In this document: positions 7,228 through 12,646 of the stretch, one piece after another
Layout of the letters: each line of letters begins with the position of its first letter
How positions within the stretch are numbered: position 1 is the stretch's first letter
Source: Chloroflexota bacterium
Lineage (GTDB): Bacteria > Chloroflexota > Anaerolineae > Fen-1058
DNA length: 12,646 bases
Direction: 5' to 3'
NCBI GenBank assembly: GCA_016219235.1
Contig: JACRBO010000093.1
Coordinates: 1-12,646 of the forward strand
Notes under the pieces: model-generated
The model's input: only the letters and a program-made list of their open reading frames with translations
Told to the model about the DNA's origin: nothing
The model's database searches: none
Program-made: the position numbers and the translations under genes

Positions 7228-8007
7228 ATGACATCCCGGATTAAATCCGTGATCACCCCACCAGTCTTTGCCAACGATGACCAGACCCGGCTGGCGAGGA
7301 TTCTGCACATGCATGAAATCACCCTGTTCGGCGCAGAAAATCCGAATCGGGCCGCGGGCCTCGCCGCCGAAAACAGTTACGAACTCGCGCGCTATGCCGA
7401 TCGGGGTGAAGACGGCGCAGAGAGTTGGCTGCTGCGTGAACTGTCGCCCATCCGCAAAGGCTGGGGCTTATACGCATTTCGCGTTCAGGCCGCGTACGAC
7501 GTGATCGTGGAAGAACCCCACCCACTGGCTGATGCGGACACGCCCGCGATTGCGGCAGCGATCTATCGGCTGTTGTATGCCCGCACGCTGTTGATCGCCG
7601 GGGCGCATCGCGGCGCTGATGCGGACGGCTCGGCCGATGTGGCGCACGAGCCGTAATCGGTCTTTCAGGCAATCCATGTCACTTTGAGCAAATCGCCAAA
7701 CACGATCATTCTGCAAATCCACGGCTTCGCCGCTGACAAACATCCAGGATATCCAGCGATTGTGCTCGGCAGCGATGAAGCCCAGTCGAGTGATTTGATC
7801 AAGCAGTTGGCCGCCGAGTTGGAGCGGGCGGGTGTGAAAGTGGGCGTGTGCAATGGTGACGTGTGGCAGCAGTTGTGCGGCGCGACAAATGCTCAGTCGA
7901 GGCACAGCCAACCGGCGACGTTTATTCATGTGGAGTTGAACGAAGCGCTGCGCGCGGAGCCAGCAGCGTTGCTGCAAGCCTTGACGGCGATGACCAAATT
8001 GCGTTGA
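7228..8007 (+). pseudogene. Conserved unknown protein interrupted by one in-frame stop
   Basis: One reading frame of 260 codons broken only by a TAA at 7654-7656 (codon 143). Both sides read as one continuous protein: a first half ending in AGAHRGADADGSADVAHEP, then after the stop SVFQAIHVTLS, LQIHGFAADKHPGYP, a GVKVGVCNGD stretch and FIHVELNEALR. Neither half has a signal peptide or membrane segment. Recurrent histidines in EEPHPL, AGAHR, QIHGF and FIHVEL give it the look of a metal-dependent hydrolase, faintly like N-formylglutamate or poly-gamma-glutamate amidohydrolases. That is a weak inference; I do not know the family. The start at 7228 has no convincing ribosome binding site. A single C-to-T or G-to-T change in a CAA or GAA codon would explain the stop. 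Alternatives are a sequencing error or two separate proteins, with the second start at a TTG (7684). It is divergent from the ArsR-type gene and may share its operator. Confidence 0.7.
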
Positions 8008-8043
8008 GTGATGTTATGGGGGCCTGCCACGCCTTGATAGCCT

Positions 8044-8080
8044 CAGTCCCCGACGTAACCGCAGCGTCGGGGACTGTATT
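8044..8080. terminator. Hairpin terminator between convergent genes
   Basis: A perfect 12-bp stem (8044-8055 with 8065-8076) closes a 9-nt loop and is followed rightward by TATTCATG, a weak U-rich run. It lies 37 bases after the rightward gene's stop and 35 bases from the stop of the leftward gene at 8111, so it can serve both, with the rightward direction better supported. Confidence 0.75.
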
Positions 8081-8110
8081 CATGTTATCAGTGTGAAACC
8101 GGCAACCCAT

Positions 8111-8473
8111 TCAGCCTTGCAGCGCCATGATCACCATATGCGCGTGATGGATCAGATGCTCGGCGTGCATCGGATCGATATGCTCGCCCGATTGATCTCC
8201 AACCATTTCGACAAAGTCTTCCAGCTTGTCGATCGCATTGTCGACTTTGCCGCGATCAAGATTGGTCTGTGCTTTATCGAGTTTCTTGAGCAGACTCTGC
8301 GCCACGCGCTCACTATCGATATGGCCCATGTCTCGCGCGTGCACCACGCACTCGCGCAGCGACGCAATCGTCGTCGCGTCATGTGCGCAACCCATGTCCT
8401 CGTGCGCCAGCGCCGGACTGACCGCCAACATACTCAAAGCCATCACCATTATTACGAATAGCCACCGCTTCAT
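8111..8473 (-). CDS. Secreted FIMAH-like helical protein
   Basis: 120-aa exported protein. The signal peptide has KR at residues 2-3, a Met/Leu-rich hydrophobic core to about residue 20 and likely cleavage after ALA at 23, leaving a mature start HEDMGCAHD. The body matches the FIMAH-type helical pattern: a helix ending GHIDSERVAQSLLKKLDKAQ (51-70), then GKVDNAIDKLEDFVEMVGDQSG, and a final helix rich in His (AEHLIHHAHM). Such domains are usually C-terminal modules of larger surface proteins, so a free-standing secreted copy is notable. The clustered His and Met residues could bind metal, in keeping with the cupredoxin upstream, but this is inferred. GGAGG lies 8 nt before the ATG at 8473 but only 2 nt before the ATG at 8479, so 8473 is preferred. 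It is probably third in a leftward operon. Confidence 0.75.
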   Translation of the reverse strand: MKRWLFVIMVMALSMLAVSPALAHEDMGCAHDATTIASLRECVVHARDMGHIDSERVAQSLLKKLDKAQTNLDRGKVDNAIDKLEDFVEMVGDQSGEHIDPMHAEHLIHHAHMVIMALQG

Positions 8474-8577
8474 CGTCATTTCCTCCCATGGATAGTGTGT
8501 TCTGTCGAAACCCCCGATGTATTGCCGTATCTACTTCGTTCGATAAGCTCACCCCCTTCAATTGTCAAACAGCGCAG

Positions 8578-9009
8578 TCATTTGACGATCAACTTGCCGG
8601 TCATGCCCGCTTCTTTGTGACCGGCGATGGTGCAGTAGAACGTATACGTGCCGGCCTGCGTAGCCTTGAATTCCAGCGTGCTCTGCTGCCCGGCTTCGAT
8701 GGCGGCATGCATGGTGGTCGGCATCCCGGCCATATCGTGCATGGCCCCGTGCTCTTCCATGACTTCGACCATCGCATCGGTGCTGACGAAGTCATGCAGC
8801 ACCGTGCCGTTGTTCTTCATCACCAATTTGACCGGCTGGCCGACGTTGACGGTGATCTCGGCCGGTTGAAATTGAAATTCGTTCAGGGCGAGCGTGACCG
8901 TCCTGGGGTCAGTCGATGTAGTCGAATTCGCTGCGGCCCCACTGCAGGCCGCCAGCGTAAAAGTCAAAACGAGCGCCAGCATCAGCAGGCGCGAAGTGGT
9001 ACGAAACAT
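8578..9009 (-). CDS. Cupredoxin-fold copper lipoprotein
   Basis: 143-aa lipoprotein. Its signal sequence has a lipobox LAAC with Cys22 as the lipidation site, so it is anchored on the outer face of the membrane. A short Ser/Thr linker leads to a plastocyanin-like beta-sandwich (about 36-143) with VTLALNEFQFQPAEITVNVG at its start. Type I copper ligands are visible: His72 in LHDF, Cys126, His131 and Met136 in YCTIAGHKEAGM. A loop at about 84-101 between the first ligand and the next strand holds five Met and three His, more than a plain plastocyanin needs, and may be an extra copper-loading site. It could carry electrons or scavenge or deliver copper, for example to cytochrome oxidase. The start at 9009 has AAGGAG about 7 nt upstream; a longer frame to 9180 has no support. 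Confidence 0.92.
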   Translation of the reverse strand: MFRTTSRLLMLALVLTFTLAACSGAAANSTTSTDPRTVTLALNEFQFQPAEITVNVGQPVKLVMKNNGTVLHDFVSTDAMVEVMEEHGAMHDMAGMPTTMHAAIEAGQQSTLEFKATQAGTYTFYCTIAGHKEAGMTGKLIVK

Positions 9010-9121
9010 GATGCGCTCCTTGGGAAATGGAAAATCAAATCGGCCTGGCTGCGGTGCGCTTCGGCGCAGGCAGCAGGTAGATCTCCGGGAATAAGACGAA
9101 ACGAATGGGACGGGTGAACGA

Positions 9122-9433
9122 CTAGCGGAGAAGCGCGATCGGGCGCGGCGGCGGCACCCAACGTGTGAGGTGATTCGCAAGACGCACCGGCTTCAGATCA
9201 AGCGTAACGCACATGATCGACAGCCAATTCAGCCGAATCACCAGCACACCGACGAGCATGGTCAAGCACAGGAAGACGCAGCAGGCTTCGGCCAGCCGTG
9301 TGGGCGCGTGTTCATCAGCGTGGGCCGGTGCGCAATGCAATGTGCCAGCCAGCGGCAACGCCAGCAGTGCGAGAGCGACACACACGATCATGATCGTGCG
9401 CTGAATTGACCGGTCTGCTAAAGATAAAGTCAT
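9122..9433 (-). CDS. Small membrane protein with Cys/His motifs
   Basis: 103-aa protein with a hydrophobic segment at about 13-31 (signal anchor or signal peptide), a short outer loop HCAPAHADEHAP with three His and one Cys, and a second hydrophobic segment at about 50-67 beginning with CCVFLC. A basic, Pro-rich tail follows. The ATG at 9433 lacks a strong ribosome binding site; an ATG at 9391 is an alternative but is no better. It is 112 bases upstream of the cupredoxin on the same strand. The Cys/His content near the membrane and the neighbour suggest a role in copper binding or transfer, which is inference. I do not recognise the family, and the gene call itself is moderate. Confidence 0.55.
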   Translation of the reverse strand: MTLSLADRSIQRTIMIVCVALALLALPLAGTLHCAPAHADEHAPTRLAEACCVFLCLTMLVGVLVIRLNWLSIMCVTLDLKPVRLANHLTRWVPPPRPIALLR

Positions 9434-9774
9434 GGTTCCGACGAGGTATTGAGCAGTTTGGCTATGACGCTCCGCATGAGAAATGATAACAGACTCTGCG
9501 GATGCTGTCTACTCAGCGCGCATGCGGATAACCGCGACGCCCTGCTTCGATTGTTTCACACTCGCCCGTTTACTGGCAACCTATTTTGTAACGGACTCTG
9601 GAAGTCGTAGCCTTGCTTTTAGAGCAAATCTTCGGTGGATTGATTGATGATAACATGCCCGCCCGGTCCCCAAAATCTTCACCATTCGCCTATGCCTTCT
9701 TTACACGATCTTTACATGGCGGCGCTATAGTTAGCAGCATAGATTCAAAACAATCTTTTGCCTGGAGGCATACA
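9434..9774. other. Divergent intergenic region with a promoter near its right end
   Basis: About 340 bases between the leftward copper-protein operon and the rightward DUF2680-like gene. The right third holds the direct repeats, -10 box and ribosome binding site described separately. The left part should hold the leftward promoter; a TTATCATT stretch on the minus strand (near 9480-9490) is a possible -10, without a convincing -35. An in-frame upstream ATG-less extension of the DUF2680 ORF crosses it and is not coding. Confidence 0.4.
9698..9731 (+). promoter_or_regulatory. Promoter with OmpR/PhoB-type direct repeat
   Basis: TCTTTACA occurs twice, at 9698-9705 and 9709-9716, a period of 11 bases (TTTACA-N5-TTTACA). 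The second copy ends 9 bases before TATAGT (9726-9731), a good -10 box. Known activators of the OmpR/PhoB class bind direct repeats one helical turn apart placed about 10 bp before the -10 in place of a -35, which fits this layout. The DUF2680-like gene starts 44 bases after the -10 with GGAGG at 9764-9768. The regulator is not identified; the adjacent response regulator is of the NarL class and would not be expected to use this site type. Confidence 0.6.
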
Positions 9775-10380
9775 ATGAAAAAGGGATTAGTAGTCTTAGC
9801 AACGATCGTGGGTGTGATTCTGATTGGCAACGTATTGATCGTTTCGGCGCAGGGCAACTGCCCCGCCACCGGCTGGTCGATGGGGTCCGGTATGCCGGGC
9901 AACACTGGCACATATACCAATACGATGCCGATGGGTGGAATGATGGGCGGGGGCAATCACGCTCAGCTGCACGACGCGATGACGGCTGCCGGCGGCATGC
10001 ACGAACAGATTTGGACCGCGGTCGCGCAAAAGTTGGGCTTGACTTATGCTGAACTGAACACCGCCCTGCAAAACGGCCAGACCATCGAGCAACTGGCGCA
10101 AGCGCAGGGCGTGACACTGGCTGATCTAGACCAGACCGCGAATGCTGCGCGCCAGACGGCGCTACCCGACCTCGTGAAGCAAGGCGTCTTGACCCAGGCG
10201 CAGGCCGACTGGATGCTCAACGCCATGCCGACGACCATGCCCATGTTCACCCCGGGCGGCTTCGGCCAGATGCACGGTGGGCAACCGGGAAGCATGATGA
10301 ACGAGGCCGGAACCACGGGTGGTATGTTGGGCGGACGCGGCACTATGCACGGGGCGGCCTCGACCGGCCAGCAGGGTTAA
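9775..10380 (+). CDS. Secreted Met/Gly/His-rich DUF2680-like protein
   Basis: 201-aa exported protein. Its signal peptide has KK at 2-3, a hydrophobic core to about 24, and cleavage near SAQ at 25-27. A flexible Met/Gly-rich segment follows (about 35-62, with MPMGGMMGGG and His residues). A helical domain of about 77-151 resembles DUF2680: VAQKLGLTYAELNTALQNGQT, then a second similar unit IEQLAQAQGVTLADL, and finally LVKQGVLTQAQADWML. The C-terminal tail (about 152-201) is again rich in Met, Gly and His. Methionine- and histidine-rich exported proteins often bind copper or silver, but that is inference here. GGAGG sits 6 nt before the ATG at 9775, which decides the start; the frame opens earlier at 9613 without support. 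It is monocistronic, with its own promoter and a strong terminator 18 bases after the stop. Confidence 0.88.
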   Translation: MKKGLVVLATIVGVILIGNVLIVSAQGNCPATGWSMGSGMPGNTGTYTNTMPMGGMMGGGNHAQLHDAMTAAGGMHEQIWTAVAQKLGLTYAELNTALQNGQTIEQLAQAQGVTLADLDQTANAARQTALPDLVKQGVLTQAQADWMLNAMPTTMPMFTPGGFGQMHGGQPGSMMNEAGTTGGMLGGRGTMHGAASTGQQG

Positions 10381-10397
10381 GCGCCTGACGTAACATC

Positions 10398-10430
10398 AAA
10401 GAGAGACGACCCAGTGGGCCGTCTCTTTTT
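10398..10430. terminator. Intrinsic terminator after the DUF2680-like gene
   Basis: AGAGACG (10402-10408) pairs with CGTCTCT (10420-10426) over a short inner CCC/GGG extension and is followed by TTTTT (10426-10430). The A run before the stem lets it work in both directions, though only the rightward gene needs it. Confidence 0.9.
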
Positions 10431-10494
10431 GATCGGCGTCCGTATCTGTTTCGCAATCCGTTATTTGCTGGTACACTCATCCTCAACCAACCTG

Positions 10495-10505
10495 CCAGGT
10501 CCTGG
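10495..10505. promoter_or_regulatory. Short palindrome upstream of the response regulator
   Basis: CCAGG and CCTGG flank a single T, about 42 bases before the start at 10547. It lies in the 116-base gap that must hold the promoter of the two-component operon. A regulator site is possible, but the repeat is short enough to be chance. Confidence 0.2.
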
Positions 10506-10546
10506 CCTGATCTTGAAGTTGAGATTTTCTTTTAATCGAGGGAAAC

Positions 10547-11209
10547 ATGCCGACTAATTTCATTCGCGTCGTTCTGGCGGATGACCATGCCGTAGTGCGC
10601 AAAGGCATCCGCGAGTTTCTGACCGACCCTGGTGACATCGACGTGATCGCTGAAGCCTCCGATGGCGAAGAAGCGATCGCCCTGATCGATCAACTGCGGC
10701 CCGATGTAGCAGTAGTGGATATCCAAATGCCCAAACGCAGCGGCATCGACGTATGTCGTCACGTACGCGCCCAGCACTGGCCGATCGGTCTGCTGGTCTT
10801 GACCGCGTACGACGATGAACCCTATGTGCTGGCCGTGCTGCAAGCCGGCGCGAATGGCTACGTCCTCAAGACCGCCGACGCCGACGACATCGTTCAAGCG
10901 GTGCGCGAGGTGCATGAGGGCAAATCCGTGCTCGATCCCAACATCGCGCGCAAGCTCATGACGCAGCTGGCTGGCCCGTCAGCCGATAAGCCGATCGAAT
11001 CGCTCACTCCGCGCGAGATAGATGTCCTGAAACTCGCCGCGCACGGCTACACCAACAAAGCCATCGGCGCGCAACTCAACGTCAGCGATCGCACCGTGCA
11101 GGGCCATTTAGCTAACATCTTCGGCAAGCTGCACGTCACCACCCGCACCGAAGCCGTGATGCGCGCCGTGGCGCTGGGCTGGCTATCGCCCACCGAGACG
11201 ATCGAATAA
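10547..11209 (+). CDS. NarL/LuxR-family response regulator
   Basis: 220-aa two-component response regulator. The receiver domain (about 5-122) has the acidic pair Asp12-Asp13, phosphoacceptor Asp58 in VVDIQMP, the switch Thr86 and Lys108 in GYVLKTA. The LuxR-type HTH is at about 150-212, with the family's LTPREIDVLKLAAHGYTNKAI start and a recognition helix in VSDRTVQGHLANIFGKL. Phosphorylation by the partner kinase would promote dimerisation and DNA binding. GAGGG lies 4 nt before the ATG. The stop overlaps the kinase start by one base (TAATG), so the pair is co-transcribed and translated in a coupled manner. No target operator is identified in the window. Confidence 0.96.
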   Translation: MPTNFIRVVLADDHAVVRKGIREFLTDPGDIDVIAEASDGEEAIALIDQLRPDVAVVDIQMPKRSGIDVCRHVRAQHWPIGLLVLTAYDDEPYVLAVLQAGANGYVLKTADADDIVQAVREVHEGKSVLDPNIARKLMTQLAGPSADKPIESLTPREIDVLKLAAHGYTNKAIGAQLNVSDRTVQGHLANIFGKLHVTTRTEAVMRAVALGWLSPTETIE

Positions 11210-12646
11210 TGTCCCGGTTCCGTGGGCTATTGCCCAGTTTGCTCTTCATCGTCGTGCTCCCACTCACCCTGGTGCTGGTCGTGGTCGCCATCGCCGCGAC
11301 CACGCTGCATCAAAACGAAATGCGGAATCTGGTCGCCACGCACGATCAAGAAGCGGCGCGCGAAGCCGCTGCCGGTCTGGAAGAACGGGTCAGTCACAAA
11401 TTAGCGTCGCTGCGGTCGATTGCCGAAGCGGTCGCGATCGGGCTGCCGCCCGCCGCCGAATTGCGCAGCTCCGATAATCTGCTGGCTGATTTTGATCGCG
11501 GCATGGTGGTGCTGGATGCGAACGGCTTACTGCTGGCTTCAGCACCTCCGGCGGTTGACCAGAGTCAAGTGTTAAGCACGTTTCAAGACGTGCAGCCCGC
11601 CACGCCCGGCCTGAGTTTAACGCCCAGCGGCGATCTGCTGGCCGTCGTGCATTCAACCGATGGATCGATTACGGTGGTGGGTCTGTTCTCGGCCAACGCG
11701 CTGCACCTGCCGCTGATCGCCGATCGCTTGCGATCATCGCCGCGTGCGCGCGTAATGGTGATCGACCATACGGCGCGCATCATCTATGACTCCGGGGGAC
11801 GGCGTATCGGCTCCGATGCGGCCGCCGAGCTAGGCGCCGCCGAAGCCATCCGCGGCATCAACGGCACCACGTTCGCAACCGATCAATCTTCGATCGAATG
11901 GGTCGTGGCCTTTGACGCAATTCCGTCGGCGGGTTGGGGGCTGATCGTCGCCGAGCCGTGGGAAGATGTGGTCAATCCTTTGCTGCGCACGTCGCTGCTC
12001 ACCCCGCTGGCCCTCATCCCCGCGTTTGTGATCGCGGTGGCCGCCATCGTCTTTGGCGCGCGGCGGGTGATCCGCCCGCTACAGCAATTGGACGATCAGG
12101 CTGAGCGGGCCGGTCGCGGCGATTACGCGGCGCTGGCGCAGTCCATCGACGGCATCAGCGAGATTCAAACACTCCATACCACGCTGGCCCACATGGCCGA
12201 TCAGATTCGCAGTTATCAGCGCAGCGTTCAGTCTTACGCGTCTGCTATCACGCGCAGCCAGGAGGATGAGCGAACACGGCTGGCGCGCGAACTGCACGAC
12301 GAAACGGTGCAGGCCCTGATCGCCCTCGATCAACGCATGCAAATGATCGAACGGATCTGCAAGCGCGATCCCCAGGCGGCCGCCGCAAAGTTGAGTGAAC
12401 TGCGCACGATGACAGCTACAACGATCGAAGAAGTGCGGCGCGTGATTCGAGCACTGCGGCCCATTTATCTGGAAGACCTGGGGCTGATTCCGGCGTTGGA
12501 GATGTTGACGCAATCCCTCAGTGAACACGATGGATTAACGGTGACCTTCGCCATCGAGGGCGAGGTCTGCCGTCTTGCGCCTGAACGCGAACTGGCGCTG
12601 TATCGGATTGTACAGGAAGCCTTGAACAACGTCGTCAAGCATGCCC
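11209..12646 (+). CDS. Sensor histidine kinase (dCache-HAMP-HisKA_3), 3' end cut by window
   Basis: 479 codons are visible with no stop, so the gene continues past the right edge. TM1 is at about 9-31, an extracytoplasmic sensing region of about 34-262 has a dCache-like ending (GWGLIVAEPWEDV), and TM2 is at about 264-284. A HAMP linker begins RRVIRPLQQLD at 285, followed by a coiled-coil-like stretch. The HisKA_3 dimerisation domain holds RTRLARELHDETVQALIAL with the phosphoacceptor His363. The RALRPIYLEDLGLIPAL and EALNNVVKHA motifs follow, the latter the N box of the HATPase domain; the G boxes are beyond the edge. This NarX/DegS/LiaS class pairs with NarL-type regulators such as the gene immediately upstream. 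The stimulus is unknown; dCache sensors often bind small molecules. Confidence 0.95.
   Translation, partial: MSRFRGLLPSLLFIVVLPLTLVLVVVAIAATTLHQNEMRNLVATHDQEAAREAAAGLEERVSHKLASLRSIAEAVAIGLPPAAELRSSDNLLADFDRGMVVLDANGLLLASAPPAVDQSQVLSTFQDVQPATPGLSLTPSGDLLAVVHSTDGSITVVGLFSANALHLPLIADRLRSSPRARVMVIDHTARIIYDSGGRRIGSDAAAELGAAEAIRGINGTTFATDQSSIEWVVAFDAIPSAGWGLIVAEPWEDVVNPLLRTSLLTPLALIPAFVIAVAAIVFGARRVIRPLQQLDDQAERAGRGDYAALAQSIDGISEIQTLHTTLAHMADQIRSYQRSVQSYASAITRSQEDERTRLARELHDETVQALIALDQRMQMIERICKRDPQAAAAKLSELRTMTATTIEEVRRVIRALRPIYLEDLGLIPALEMLTQSLSEHDGLTVTFAIEGEVCRLAPERELALYRIVQEALNNVVKHA

Noticed and set aside
8488..9117. 209-codon plus-strand ORF
   Set aside because: Antisense to the cupredoxin gene, whose copper ligands, lipobox and ribosome binding site are all present.
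1..12646. CRISPR array, rRNA or tRNA genes
   Set aside because: No regularly spaced direct repeats and no rRNA-like or complete cloverleaf sequence seen on reading either strand; only an informal scan was possible.

Overview
The window looks like an accessory region of a Chloroflexota-type (Anaerolineae/Caldilineae-like) genome. The main clue is the secreted-protein fragment at 2365-2712, which ends in a C-terminal LPLV-type tail behind a cadherin/VCBS-like repeat, a pattern common in that phylum. This is a recognition-based inference, not a database result. Coding density is moderate and the GC content is fairly high.

Layout. (1) 1-2390 is a mobile-DNA zone. It holds a full-length tyrosine recombinase (minus strand), a translationally coupled 102-aa ORF of unknown function upstream of it, and a degenerate relic of a second recombinase. 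The relic abuts, in opposite orientation, the beheaded 3' end of a large secreted repeat protein, which marks an old insertion or rearrangement junction near 2350-2375. (2) 3052-7147 (all minus strand) holds an ArsR/SmtB-type metal sensor whose four alpha-5 ligands match the Zn/Co sensor CzrA, an overlapping small secreted protein, a two-helix membrane protein, and a full-length P2A-type (SERCA/PMR1-like) cation ATPase. (3) 7228-8007 (plus strand, divergent from the ArsR gene) is one conserved unknown gene split by a single in-frame TAA. (4) 8111-9433 (minus strand) is an apparent three-gene envelope operon: a Cys/His-containing membrane protein, a cupredoxin lipoprotein with a Met/His-rich insert, and a secreted FIMAH-like helical protein. 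(5) 9775-10380 (plus strand) is a secreted Met/Gly/His-rich DUF2680-like protein with a promoter carrying an OmpR/PhoB-type direct repeat and a strong intrinsic terminator. (6) 10547-12646 (plus strand) is a NarL/LuxR response regulator followed, with a 1-base stop/start overlap, by a dCache-HAMP-HisKA_3 sensor kinase that runs off the right edge.

How it fits together: the central block reads as metal and envelope homeostasis (metal-sensing repressor, cation pump, copper protein, Met/His-rich secreted proteins), flanked by an integration scar on the left and a two-component system on the right. The functional links between blocks are inferred from proximity. The least explained items are the nonsense-split gene at 7228-8007, the ORF coupled to the integrase, and the small secreted proteins.
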